DNA of 64,000 nucleotides. It comes from Aquimarina sp042434915 (GTDB lineage: Bacteria > Bacteroidota > Bacteroidia > Flavobacteriales > Flavobacteriaceae). How positions within the stretch are numbered: the first letter of the stretch is position 1; each line of letters begins with the position of its first letter. The stretch spans positions 1,736,001 to 1,800,000 of the forward strand of contig NZ_CP170198.1 in NCBI RefSeq assembly GCF_042434915.1. Direction: 5' to 3'. A program made the position numbers and the translations under genes. Positions 27,180 through 35,866 of the stretch are shown piece by piece. The notes below the pieces were generated by a model. It had not been told where the DNA came from, searched no databases, and saw nothing but the letters and a program-made list of their open reading frames with translations.

Positions 27180-27719
27180 ATGAAGTTTAAACATGCCAAC
27201 GATTCTCGAGTAACCATATCCGAATTAATGCTGCCTTCACACTCAAATTTTAGCGGCAAAATTCATGGAGGATATATCTTATCATTGATGGATCAAATTG
27301 CTTTTGCCTGTGCCTCTAAGCATTCTGAAACTTATTGTGTAACAGCAAGTGTTGATAAGGTGAATTTTTTAAAACCTATAGAGGTGGGTGAATTGGTTAC
27401 TATGAAAGCTTCTGTAAATCATGTTGGAAAAACATCCATGGTAGTTGGAGTTCGCGTAGAGGCCGAGAATATAAGAACGGGTAAAAAAAAGCATTGTAAT
27501 TCTAGTTACTTTACGATGGTTGCAAAAGATTCTAAAGGAAAAAGCGTGGCTGTACCTGGCTTAATTTTAAAGGATAAAACCAGTGTTCGTAGATTTGTAA
27601 GAAGTATTTCTAGAAAAGAAGAAGCACAATTACGTTTCAATCGTTTTAAAGAATCAGAATTTATTGTAGAAGAGCATCTTGACACTCTCAAGGAATATTC
27701 TGTAAAGGTAATGTTGTAG
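27180..27719 (+). CDS. Acyl-CoA thioesterase, hotdog fold
   Basis: A 179-residue cytoplasmic protein of the acyl-CoA hydrolase family (YciA/BFIT type), which hydrolyses acyl-CoA to free acid and CoA. The hotdog signature is clear: SNFSGKIHGGYILSLMDQIAFACA with the N-terminal Asn and the HGG turn, then VDKVNFLKPIEVGELV and the final strand of RTGKKKHCNSSYFTMV. A ~40-residue Lys/Arg-rich tail follows the domain. It is a single-domain protein that would work as a dimer or higher oligomer. Confidence 0.9.
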   Translation: MKFKHANDSRVTISELMLPSHSNFSGKIHGGYILSLMDQIAFACASKHSETYCVTASVDKVNFLKPIEVGELVTMKASVNHVGKTSMVVGVRVEAENIRTGKKKHCNSSYFTMVAKDSKGKSVAVPGLILKDKTSVRRFVRSISRKEEAQLRFNRFKESEFIVEEHLDTLKEYSVKVML

Positions 27720-27776
27720 TTTTAATCTCCTATTACTAATATTTTCATATATTCGAATTCCTACAAATTTAAAACT

Positions 27777-28169
27777 ATGAAAAATATCGTATTCTACTTA
27801 AATATTTTCTTTATTACTATAACTATTAGTAGCTGTAGTAGCTCGGATTCTGATGATGTTGAAAGTGTAGATCCCCCTACGAATAGCGAAAATCCTATTC
27901 CGTCAAAAAAAACTACCTATGCTGGTGACATCAAGGCTATTTTTGAATCTAAATGCTTACAGTGTCATAACAATCCTCCTACTCAAGGAGCTCCGATGGC
28001 GCTGAGTACTTATCCCGAAGTTATGGCAGCGATTAATAATGGACGCAATGTTATTGGCCGTATAAATACTACCTCAACCCGCAGTGTAATGCCTCCTTCG
28101 GGTCGTTTGCCCCAAGAGACTGTAACCATAGTTTTGGATTGGGAATCCGATGGCTTTTTAGAAAATTAA
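27777..28169 (+). CDS. Cytochrome c-like lipoprotein
   Basis: A 130-residue lipoprotein with a lipobox ISSC (Cys20), then a linker rich in Ser, Asp and Pro. A single haem c site C60-L-Q-C63-H64 follows, with a likely axial Met105 in SVMPPSG. This organisation is that of small mono-haem cytochrome c domains and of the planctomycete-type 'cytochrome C' domain. It may carry electrons at the cell surface. The strong hairpin that follows probably ends its transcript. Confidence 0.85.
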   Translation: MKNIVFYLNIFFITITISSCSSSDSDDVESVDPPTNSENPIPSKKTTYAGDIKAIFESKCLQCHNNPPTQGAPMALSTYPEVMAAINNGRNVIGRINTTSTRSVMPPSGRLPQETVTIVLDWESDGFLEN

Positions 28170-28191
28170 AATATGAATTGATTATATAATG

Positions 28192-28229
28192 AAAACAGCG
28201 CATACTAGAATATTAGCATGCGCTGTTTT
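28192..28229. terminator. Terminator between the cytochrome and carB
   Basis: AAAACAGCGCAT pairs with ATGCGCTGTTTT over a 14-nt loop, leaving T-runs in both directions. It sits between the convergent cytochrome-like gene and carB. Confidence 0.88.
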
Positions 28230-28247
28230 ATTTATACTATTACTGTT

Positions 28248-31100
28248 TTATTTACTTAGATACATCTTGCGTCTAGCATATAGATCATAAAATTGATCAT
28301 CTTTAAGGTCATCTATAAAAAGAATACTCTCCCCAGTACTTTTCATCTCAGGACCAAGTTGTTTATTCACGTTAGGAAACTTATTAAATGAAAACACAGG
28401 TTGTTTGATAGCAAAACCTTCTAACTGAGGATTAAAATCAAAATCTGTAACCTTTTTGTCTCCCAACATTACTTTTGTTGCATAATTTACATACGGTTCT
28501 CCATACGCTTTTGCTATAAAAGGTACTGTTCTAGAAGCTCTTGGGTTTGCTTCTATAATATATACTGTATCATTTTTGATCGCAAATTGAATGTTTATAA
28601 GACCAACTGTATTTAGAGCTAAAGCTATTTTATGAGTGTGATCCTTTATTTGTTGCATTACAAACTCACCCAAATTGAACGGTGGTAAGGTAGCATTTGA
28701 ATCTCCAGAGTGAATACCGCAAGGTTCGATATGCTCCATAATACCAATAATGTAAACATTTTCTCCATCGCAAATTGCATCGGCTTCTGCCTCGATAGCT
28801 CCATCAAGATAATGATCTAATAGTAGTTTATTATCTGGCATTTTTCTCAACAAATCTACCACATGCTCTTCGAGTTCTTTTTTATTGATTACAATTTTCA
28901 TTCCTTGTCCACCTAATACATAAGAGGGTCTAACTAATATAGGAAAGTCAAGTTTATCTGCAACCGCTAGGGCTTCGTCTGCAGTGCTTGCAATGTCAAA
29001 CTCTGGGTATGGTATATTGTTTTCTTTAAGTAGTGTAGAGAAGCTTCCTCTATCTTCGGCTAGATCTAAAGATTTATAACTAGTACCAATAATCTTAATT
29101 CCGTAACGATCTAATTTCTCTGCAAGTTTAAGCGCTGTCTGTCCTCCCAACTGTACAATAACACCTTCGGGCTTTTCATGACGAATGATGTCATAAATAT
29201 GTTCCCAAAAAACAGGCTCAAAGTATAATTTATCGGCAACATCAAAATCTGTAGAAACCGTTTCTGGATTACAATTAATCATGATAGTTTCATAACCACA
29301 CTCTGCAGCAGCCAATACTCCGTGAACACAACAATAATCGAATTCTATTCCCTGCCCAATTCTATTAGGTCCTGATCCAAGAACTATAATCTTTTTCTTA
29401 TCTGATACTTTACTTTCGTTAGACACATAAATAGTACCTTCTGGTGTCTGGACTTCGGCCTCAAAAGTTGAATAATAATAAGGTGTTTGCGCTTTAAATT
29501 CTGCCGCACAGGTATCTACCAATTTAAACACACGATTAATTCCTAATTCTTCTCTTTTATTATAAATTTCACTTTCATAACAACGCATCATATGTGCAAT
29601 TTGTCTATCTGCGAAACCTTTTTGTTTTGCCTCGAGTAATAAATCTTTGGTAATAGAATTAATAGTAAATGTGCTAATTTCTTTTTCTAAATGGTAGAGT
29701 TCTTCGTATTGCTTCAAGAACCACATATCAATTCTAGTAATTTCGTGAATTCTACTTAAGGGAATTCCCATTTGTATGGCATCATAAATCACAAATACCC
29801 GATCCCAACTTGCATGGGTTAATTTATCGATGATTTGATCATAATTTTTATAGCCTTTTCCATCTGCTCCCAAACCATTTCTTTTTATCTCCAAAGACTG
29901 GGTAGCTTTATGCAATGCTTCTTGAAAGGATCTACCAATCCCCATAACCTCACCAACAGATTTCATTTGTAATCCTAATGTGCGGTCAGAACCTTCAAAT
30001 TTATCAAAATTCCATCTAGGTATTTTTACAATAACATAATCTAACGTTGGCTCAAATAAGGCAGAAGTTGATTTCGTAATTTGATTATCTAACTCATCTA
30101 ACGTATAGCCAATTGCCAATTTTGAAGCTATCTTTGCAATAGGATAACCTGTTGCTTTAGAAGCTAATGCAGATGATCTAGAAACTCTAGGGTTAATCTC
30201 AATAGCAATAATATCTTCTTTATCGTCTGGACTAACTGCAAACTGCACATTGCATCCTCCTGCAAAATCACCTATGCTACGCATCATATGAATTGCCATA
30301 TCCCTCATTCTCTGAAATGTGCGATCGCTCAAAGTCATTGCAGGTGCAACTGTAATAGAATCTCCTGTGTGAATCCCCATAGGATCCATATTCTCTATCG
30401 TACAAATAATGACTACATTATTATTATTATCACGTAATAATTCTAACTCATATTCTTTCCAACCTATTAAAGCTTTATCAATCATTACCTCATGGATCGG
30501 AGATATTTCTAATCCTCGAGTTAATAATTCATCAAAATCTTCTTCTTTATAAACAATAGAAGCTCCCGCTCCACCTAATGTATAGGATGCTCGAATAACT
30601 AATGGAAATCCAAATTCTTGTGCTATTTCCTTTCCTTTCAAATAAGAGTTAGCCGTAGCCTGTGGAGCCATTGGGATACCTATTTTAAGCATCAACTCTC
30701 TAAATTGCTCGCGATCTTCGGTTATATTTATGGCGTTGATATCCACACCAATAATTTCTACGTCAAAATCTTTCCAGATTCCCTTTTCATCTGCTTCGAT
30801 ACAAAGATTTAATGCTGTTTGCCCTCCCATGGTTGGCAAAACAGCATCAATTTGTGGATGTTCTTTTAAAATCTGTATAATCGACTTGGTTGATAAAGGC
30901 TTAAGATATACATGATCTGCCATCGAAGGATCCGTCATGATTGTTGCTGGATTAGAATTGATCAAAATTGTTTCAATTCCGTCTTCTCTTAGGGAACGTA
31001 AGGCTTGAGTTCCTGAATAATCGAATTCACACGCTTGCCCAATAACAATTGGACCAGACCCTATGATTAGTATACTTTTTAAATTATTGTTCTTTGGCAT
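28248..31100 (-). CDS. carB: Carbamoyl-phosphate synthase large subunit, without the allosteric domain
   Basis: A 950-residue enzyme that uses ATP, bicarbonate and ammonia from CarA to make carbamoyl phosphate for pyrimidines and arginine. Both halves are present: an N-terminal pre-ATP-grasp (GSGPIVIGQACEFDYSGTQA) plus ATP-grasp, and a second half starting GSGPNRIGQGIEFDYCCVHG. The protein ends soon after the second ATP-grasp and KSTGESILFID, so the C-terminal MGS-like domain of E. coli CarB (~140 residues; UMP and ornithine binding) is missing. The stop is not due to a frameshift that I can see, and 950 residues is usual in Flavobacteriia. carA is not in the window. Confidence 0.95.
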   Translation of the reverse strand: MPKNNNLKSILIIGSGPIVIGQACEFDYSGTQALRSLREDGIETILINSNPATIMTDPSMADHVYLKPLSTKSIIQILKEHPQIDAVLPTMGGQTALNLCIEADEKGIWKDFDVEIIGVDINAINITEDREQFRELMLKIGIPMAPQATANSYLKGKEIAQEFGFPLVIRASYTLGGAGASIVYKEEDFDELLTRGLEISPIHEVMIDKALIGWKEYELELLRDNNNNVVIICTIENMDPMGIHTGDSITVAPAMTLSDRTFQRMRDMAIHMMRSIGDFAGGCNVQFAVSPDDKEDIIAIEINPRVSRSSALASKATGYPIAKIASKLAIGYTLDELDNQITKSTSALFEPTLDYVIVKIPRWNFDKFEGSDRTLGLQMKSVGEVMGIGRSFQEALHKATQSLEIKRNGLGADGKGYKNYDQIIDKLTHASWDRVFVIYDAIQMGIPLSRIHEITRIDMWFLKQYEELYHLEKEISTFTINSITKDLLLEAKQKGFADRQIAHMMRCYESEIYNKREELGINRVFKLVDTCAAEFKAQTPYYYSTFEAEVQTPEGTIYVSNESKVSDKKKIIVLGSGPNRIGQGIEFDYCCVHGVLAAAECGYETIMINCNPETVSTDFDVADKLYFEPVFWEHIYDIIRHEKPEGVIVQLGGQTALKLAEKLDRYGIKIIGTSYKSLDLAEDRGSFSTLLKENNIPYPEFDIASTADEALAVADKLDFPILVRPSYVLGGQGMKIVINKKELEEHVVDLLRKMPDNKLLLDHYLDGAIEAEADAICDGENVYIIGIMEHIEPCGIHSGDSNATLPPFNLGEFVMQQIKDHTHKIALALNTVGLINIQFAIKNDTVYIIEANPRASRTVPFIAKAYGEPYVNYATKVMLGDKKVTDFDFNPQLEGFAIKQPVFSFNKFPNVNKQLGPEMKSTGESILFIDDLKDDQFYDLYARRKMYLSK

Positions 31101-31144
31101 GTACTAAAAATTGCAGTTGAATAAATTTATCGATTAGGTATAAA

Positions 31145-31175
31145 AAAAGGCGTTACCTATAAAGTAACACCTTTT
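31145..31175 (-). terminator. Terminator after rpmH
   Basis: On the minus strand AAAAGGTGTTAC pairs with GTAACGCCTTTT, one mismatch in the stem and a 7-nt loop. It follows the rpmH stop and precedes carB, so carB probably has its own promoter or relies on read-through. Confidence 0.75.
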
Positions 31176-31200
31176 AATATGTTTGATACACTAAAAATCA

Positions 31201-31359
31201 TTAGTGCTTATGTCTTAACTCAGATGATACAGACAGCTTCTTTCTTCCTTTAGCTCGTCTACGAGCTAATACTTTTCTTCCATTGACACTGGCCATACGC
31301 TCTCTAAAACCGTGTTTGTTTTTTCTTTTTCTCTTCGATGGTTGAAACGTTCTTTTCAT
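31201..31359 (-). CDS. rpmH: 50S ribosomal protein L34
   Basis: A 52-residue, very basic protein, MKRTFQPSKRKRKNKHGFRE at the start and ARRRAKGRKKLSVSSE near the end, matching bacterial L34. The Bacteroidota form has the short Ser/Glu/His tail seen here (RHKH). It has a perfect consensus promoter 75 bp upstream and a terminator 25 bp downstream. In other phyla rpmH sits beside rnpA and dnaA, but here its neighbour is carB. Confidence 0.95.
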   Translation of the reverse strand: MKRTFQPSKRKRKNKHGFRERMASVNGRKVLARRRAKGRKKLSVSSELRHKH

Positions 31360-31434
31360 TTGCTATCTATCTTTATAAATCTTCGTGAAATATCTATTTA
31401 CGTTATGCTTTGGCTATGTCCCCAAAACTGCGGG

Positions 31435-31465
31435 CAAATATACAAAGAGTTTTTGCTTTCACAAA
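31435..31465 (-). promoter_or_regulatory. Consensus promoter of rpmH
   Basis: Minus-strand TTTG (31465-31462), a 19-bp spacer, then TATATTTG (31442-31435): an exact match to TTTG-N19-TAnnTTTG. The predicted start is near 31428, giving a ~70-nt leader. The consensus quality fits a strongly expressed ribosomal gene. Confidence 0.8.
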
Positions 31466-31498
31466 CCTAAATATCAAAATATTTATATTTGTTTTTCT

Positions 31499-31506
31499 TA
31501 CCTTTG
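31499..31506 (+). promoter_or_regulatory. -7 box of the TPR membrane protein gene
   Basis: TACCTTTG matches TAnnTTTG and lies 27 bp before the chosen ATG at 31533. It supports the shorter start, because the longer frame from 31410 would begin upstream of it. No -33 TTTG is at the right spacing. Confidence 0.45.
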
Positions 31507-31532
31507 CCGCTATTAAAAAATCACACATTTTT

Positions 31533-32048
31533 ATGTACAACAAAAATATAAAATTATTTATAGCTGCTCTTATCATAGGGCTAGGTATTTGGCAAATTAT
31601 TGAAGGCTCTATTGGGAATGGTATTATGTTGATCTTGCTATCTTCAATATTCATTTTTTTATATTTTAAAAATGAGTTTATACTTCTCGCATTTCTAAAA
31701 TTAAGGAAACAAGATTTTGATGGCGCTAAAGCTTGGCTTGATAAAATTAAACATCCAGAATCTGCATTAACGACCAAGCAACATGGATATTACAATTACT
31801 TATTGGGTATTATGTTATCTCAAACAAACATCTCACAAGCAGAAAAATATCTCAAAAAAGCCATCAAATTAGGATTATCAATGGACCAAGATCTAGCGGT
31901 AGCCAAATTAAATTTAGCAGGGATCGCGATGACCAAACGTCGTAAAAGAGAAGCACAAATTTTACTTAACCAAGCAAAAAAGTTGGATAAACATAGCATG
32001 CTGAAAGATCAAATTACAATGATGAAGCAGCAAATGAAAAAAATTTAG
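31533..32048 (+). CDS. Membrane protein with TPR-like C-terminus
   Basis: A 171-residue protein starting at the ATG at 31533 (MYNKNIKLF); the frame is open back to 31410, but that part overlaps the divergent rpmH promoter region and is unlikely to be translated. Two transmembrane helices (about residues 7-25 and 29-47) are followed by a cytoplasmic helical region with TPR-like repeats (YYNYLLGIMLSQTNISQAEKYLKKAI and then KLNLAGIAMTKRRKREAQILL). It probably serves as a protein-interaction scaffold at the membrane. No specific function is known to me. Confidence 0.75.
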   Translation: MYNKNIKLFIAALIIGLGIWQIIEGSIGNGIMLILLSSIFIFLYFKNEFILLAFLKLRKQDFDGAKAWLDKIKHPESALTTKQHGYYNYLLGIMLSQTNISQAEKYLKKAIKLGLSMDQDLAVAKLNLAGIAMTKRRKREAQILLNQAKKLDKHSMLKDQITMMKQQMKKI

Positions 32049-32112
32049 GCATACTAATTGTTTGTATATTTACGTTATTACTACTTGATACAACGTTTAT
32101 TTTAAATAAAAA

Positions 32113-32127
32113 TACGGTTTTACCGTA
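32113..32127. repeat. Short inverted repeat upstream of the thioredoxin-like gene
   Basis: TACGGT and ACCGTA face each other around TTT, ~80 bp before the start codon. It could be an operator; nothing more can be said. Confidence 0.25.
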
Positions 32128-32205
32128 ATTATATCGAGTTTTTTCACTAATTTTTAAGTTTATATGGCAGCTTTATAGTACATTAGCATCCGTAATCTAT
32201 TAACA

Positions 32206-32997
32206 ATGAAGAACGTATTACTCCTTAGTATTGTATTTTTTGGGTATTTAAGTAATTATGCTCAAGAGGAACGAAGAGTTCCATTTTCTACAGCAATCTC
32301 TGCTCATATTGTAAAATACAATCAAAAGATTAATGTTGCCTATGAAGAGCAAGACTTAGAACGCGCGACTTTTTTATTTGATTCTCTGGTAAATTTTCAT
32401 CTTGTAGGTACCTATTTGGATAATTTTAATGTTAATCCTATTAAGGGAGACCCTATTTATTTTGAAGAATATGAAAAGCCAATTTTTCTAATTACTTACG
32501 CTACATGGTGTGTTCCTGGAGCTGGAGAAATTCCTGCATTAAATGATCTTGCTGATCGCTTTCATGATCAGATTGATTTTATAATGCTATTCTGGGATAA
32601 TGTTGAAGATCTTAAAGATATTGAAGCAGATTATAGTGAAAACATTCATTTAGTTTATATAGACGAAAGAGCTAATCAAAACGGTGCTATTATAAATAAA
32701 TTGAAACATTCTTTAGGTTTTCCTATGATGTATTTTATGAATTCAGAAAAAAAGATGTTAGATATACGAAAGATCGTTACACACCACTCAAGTGAAACAT
32801 TAAGTAATTCATATAACATTCATTTTGATTCTTTATCCAAAGGAGTTTCTCTTTTAATGGCTGACTTGGACAAAAATTCTGAGAATCTTTCTACTGAGAA
32901 ATCTAATGAGGACAATGATATTTATGAGGATGAAGATTATACAACTCCCGAGGATGATAATTATGAAGAAAATGAGGATGAAGATGGAAATAAATAA
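32206..32997 (+). CDS. Exported thioredoxin-like protein with a single active-site Cys
   Basis: A 263-residue protein with a signal peptide (cleavage near NYAQ) and a TlpA/AhpC-like thioredoxin fold. The place of the active site reads TYATWCVPGAGEIPALN. This lines up with the usual WCxPCRxExP but has Gly instead of the second Cys, so it cannot form the CxxC disulfide. The fold is supported by the later GFPMMYFMN, with the cis-Pro segment. The C-terminal ~45 residues are extremely acidic (Glu, Asp, Asn). I expect a role as a one-Cys reductase, isomerase or binding protein in the envelope. It is monocistronic. Confidence 0.8.
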   Translation: MKNVLLLSIVFFGYLSNYAQEERRVPFSTAISAHIVKYNQKINVAYEEQDLERATFLFDSLVNFHLVGTYLDNFNVNPIKGDPIYFEEYEKPIFLITYATWCVPGAGEIPALNDLADRFHDQIDFIMLFWDNVEDLKDIEADYSENIHLVYIDERANQNGAIINKLKHSLGFPMMYFMNSEKKMLDIRKIVTHHSSETLSNSYNIHFDSLSKGVSLLMADLDKNSENLSTEKSNEDNDIYEDEDYTTPEDDNYEENEDEDGNK

Positions 32998-33006
32998 AAA
33001 GTAACT

Positions 33007-33375
33007 CTATTTATTCACTATCATTTTAAGGGCTACAAATAAGAGAATACCTCCAAAAATTTTCTTTAAGAGTGTTTGATTAATTGAAATAGCTAGTTTG
33101 CTCCCCAAAAATCCTCCGATTATAAAGGTTAATGCAATTACAAGTGCATATTTCCAGTTAACAAAACCTTCTTTATAATAAGTAAACGCTGCCAATACAG
33201 TTACTGGTATTGATAAAACAGCCAAACTTGTTCCTTGAGCTTCATGTTGTGAAAATCCTACAAACAAGATTAACAAAGGAATCATGACAACACTCCCTCC
33301 AATACCCAAGGTTCCACTTAAAAAGCCCGCTAGTAATCCAATAGCTACCAAGTATATAATAATAGTTGAACTCAT
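33007..33375 (-). CDS. Half-size TauE/SafE family membrane transporter (TSUP)
   Basis: A 122-residue protein with four transmembrane helices. The N-terminal GLLAGFLSGTLGIGGSVVMIP is the conserved TSUP signature with a Gly-rich half-helix; the paired repeat that normally completes a ~250-residue protein is missing. Both ends look natural (start ATG; last helix then MIVNK). The family moves organic anions such as sulfoacetate or sulfite. Work as a dimer would restore the full fold. It lies 7 bp after the cardiolipin synthase gene in the same operon. Confidence 0.8.
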   Translation of the reverse strand: MSSTIIIYLVAIGLLAGFLSGTLGIGGSVVMIPLLILFVGFSQHEAQGTSLAVLSIPVTVLAAFTYYKEGFVNWKYALVIALTFIIGGFLGSKLAISINQTLLKKIFGGILLFVALKMIVNK

Positions 33376-33382
33376 AGTTTCA

Positions 33383-34843
33383 TTATAATAAAGGAGCCCA
33401 CAAACGGCAAAAAGATTCTTTCAGTTTATCCCCAAATGGTCGATTAATCCATTCTTCTAGTTTTAGTTCCTTGCACTCTTTGAGATCATCATTATAAATC
33501 GATAATAATCTATGTGTTGTTATACTATCATATATCAGCGCATTAATTTCAAAATTGATATTAAAGCTACGATAATCCATATTAGATGTTCCAACAGTAG
33601 CAAAAGAATCATCTACCACAATTGTTTTTGCATGTAACATTCCTTTACAATATCTATACACTTTAATATTAGACTCAAGTAAACTCTCCAGATAAGAATT
33701 ACTAGCATATTTGGCGGCCCAAGAATCACCTATATCCGGTATCATAATTTTAACATCTATTCCGCTTCTTGCTGCTGCTTTCAAAGCTGTTAAAATAGGT
33801 TCATTTGGAATAAAATATGGAGTTGTTATATACACATATTCCTCGGCAGTAATAATTGCTGTAAAAATAGCCTCCATTATATTAGCCCAATCAGTGTCTG
33901 GCCCGCTAGCTGCTATTTGAACAGGAACTTTGCCTTTCTGTACAACTTTAGGAAAAATTGCATCACTAATCTCGATACTTTCATCCTCTCCACAAACAAA
34001 ATCCCAGTTAAGGAGAAATTGGCTCTGTAAAGATTTAACTGCGTGTCCTTTTATCCTTAAATGCGTATCTCTCCAATACGTTTTATTTAATCCATTTACA
34101 TAGGTGTCAGAAACGTTAACACCTCCTACATATCCAATTGCACCATCTATAACTACAATTTTACGATGATCTCTATAATTGAGCTTACGTGTCAAATTAG
34201 GAAACCAAACAGGCATAAAGGGTTGAATAGCTATAGAACAATCACGCATCTTTTTGATCAACCTAGATGGTAATTCGCTTCCAACATAATCATAACTAAC
34301 ACGTACAGTAATTCCTTCTCTGGCCTTATCACATAATATATCGATCAAACGGTTACCAATCGTATCATTGCGAATGATATAGTATTCTACGTGAATATGA
34401 TTTTTGGCATTCTTAAGATCTTCAAAAAGTAATTCAAACTTGCGTTCGCCATTGATTATAACATCAACTTCATTTTTAAAGGTTAATGGAGATTTTTCAT
34501 TTTTCTGAATTAATCTAACCAAACGAATTTTGTGTTCCAAAAACTTTTCTTCATAATGTTCAAGTTCTTCATTATCTAATAATAACTCCTTTTCCCATTT
34601 CTTAATTTTAGAATTATCAAAAACATGTTTTCTTCTAAAAATCTTGGTCTTACGATATTCTTGACCAAAAAATAAATAAATAACGATACCTATAAATGGC
34701 AATACTACCAAAGCTAATATGTAAGACATCGTGGTGTGTGGGTTTCTATTATGCATTAATAGAAAACCCATGACAGAAAGTGCCACAATATAATTAAGTA
34801 CGATAAGAAGTGTCCAAATATTAGCTAATATCCAATCTAACAT
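33383..34843 (-). CDS. cls: Cardiolipin synthase
   Basis: A 486-residue phospholipase-D superfamily enzyme that joins two phosphatidylglycerols into cardiolipin. Two N-terminal transmembrane helices (residues ~5-25 and ~36-58) are followed by two catalytic HKD motifs: HRKIVVIDG with GYVGGVNVSD, and HAKTIVVDD with GTSNMDYRS. Both are complete, and the length is normal for bacterial Cls. It is linked 5 bp after a lytic transglycosylase and 7 bp before the small TSUP gene, so all three are one minus-strand envelope operon. Confidence 0.94.
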   Translation of the reverse strand: MLDWILANIWTLLIVLNYIVALSVMGFLLMHNRNPHTTMSYILALVVLPFIGIVIYLFFGQEYRKTKIFRRKHVFDNSKIKKWEKELLLDNEELEHYEEKFLEHKIRLVRLIQKNEKSPLTFKNEVDVIINGERKFELLFEDLKNAKNHIHVEYYIIRNDTIGNRLIDILCDKAREGITVRVSYDYVGSELPSRLIKKMRDCSIAIQPFMPVWFPNLTRKLNYRDHRKIVVIDGAIGYVGGVNVSDTYVNGLNKTYWRDTHLRIKGHAVKSLQSQFLLNWDFVCGEDESIEISDAIFPKVVQKGKVPVQIAASGPDTDWANIMEAIFTAIITAEEYVYITTPYFIPNEPILTALKAAARSGIDVKIMIPDIGDSWAAKYASNSYLESLLESNIKVYRYCKGMLHAKTIVVDDSFATVGTSNMDYRSFNINFEINALIYDSITTHRLLSIYNDDLKECKELKLEEWINRPFGDKLKESFCRLWAPLL

Positions 34844-34848
34844 AATTA

Positions 34849-35796
34849 TTATTGACCTACAGTTGTCTTATAAATTCCTTTTTCTGGAATTTTAATTAAA
34901 TATTCTTTACGCGAGGCATTATTTAAATGTGTCTCACGCAACCATGGATTGTGAAGCTTTAAAATTTTATAATTGATATCGAATTTTTCTGCAAATTTTG
35001 TGAAGTTTGTTACCGCTGTATCTACCTTAACATTAAATGTGGGAATTTTATCATATAAATCTTTATCAGAAAAATTAAAACCATACTTAGATGGATTACT
35101 AAGAATCTCTTTTAATGCAACAATTCTAAAAACATATCTTCCAGTCTCCTCTCCTAGCAGAATGTCATAATAGCTAGTTACATTTTGTCTCTTTAATTGT
35201 TTATCAATACCATAATTACCTGCGTTGTATGCAGCAGCGGCCAAGGTCCAATTACCAAACCTTTCTTTGGCCGATAATATATATTTACAGGCAGCTTCAG
35301 TACTTTTTTCTATGTGATACCGCTCATCCACATTTTTATTAACTTCTAATCCTAGCTCTTTACCAGTTCCGCTTAATAGCTGCCAAAATCCTTTAGCATT
35401 TGCTGGAGATACAGCTTGCGTTAATCCACTTTCTATCACTGCTAGGTACTTAAAATCATCTGGGATCCCATACTGTTCGAGAATGGGTTCTATTAGTGGA
35501 AAGTATTTATTTGCACGTTTAAAAAGTAATAATGCATTAGATTGCCAGTAGGTATTTACCAACAATTCTCTATCCATTCTCTCTCTTATGTCTGGATTAT
35601 CAACAGGAACTAGTTCTCCTGCAAAATTCAAATTTTCAGGCATTGGGATCGCATAAACATTATAATCATTAATTAATTTCTGTTCCAACTGTTGCTGTTC
35701 TACAATTTTTTCTGGTTCCTTTTGTGTAGCATTTATTAATACTCCGGCAGTAAAAACTACCCCTAGACTTACTAAAATTCTTTTAATCCTCTTCAT
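34849..35796 (-). CDS. Lytic murein transglycosylase (SLT domain, MltD-like)
   Basis: A 315-residue exported enzyme that cuts glycan strands in peptidoglycan. The SLT domain has IPDDFKYLAVIESGL with the catalytic Glu, followed by SPANAKGFWQLLSGTGKELGL, and AAAAYNAGNYGID. The N-terminal ~25 residues are a signal peptide (VSLGVVFTAGVLINA). Downstream, KFAEKFDINYKILKLHNPWLR resembles a degenerate LysM-like segment. It is the first gene of the cls operon, 5 bp before cls. Confidence 0.92.
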   Translation of the reverse strand: MKRIKRILVSLGVVFTAGVLINATQKEPEKIVEQQQLEQKLINDYNVYAIPMPENLNFAGELVPVDNPDIRERMDRELLVNTYWQSNALLLFKRANKYFPLIEPILEQYGIPDDFKYLAVIESGLTQAVSPANAKGFWQLLSGTGKELGLEVNKNVDERYHIEKSTEAACKYILSAKERFGNWTLAAAAYNAGNYGIDKQLKRQNVTSYYDILLGEETGRYVFRIVALKEILSNPSKYGFNFSDKDLYDKIPTFNVKVDTAVTNFTKFAEKFDINYKILKLHNPWLRETHLNNASRKEYLIKIPEKGIYKTTVGQ

Positions 35797-35866
35797 TATA
35801 TCGTAGGTTTTATTCGGGTTACACTAATGCTCCTAATATAAGTGAAATCTATTTATAATTATTATA

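Noticed and set aside
31410..31532. N-terminal extension of the TPR membrane protein
   Set aside because: The extension overlaps the consensus promoter of the divergent rpmH gene and lies upstream of the -7 box that fits this gene. The ATG at 31533 gives a cleaner start with two TM helices.
31403..31777. Minus-strand ORF opposite the TPR membrane protein
   Set aside because: It is a shadow ORF overlapping the rpmH promoter, with no recognisable features.
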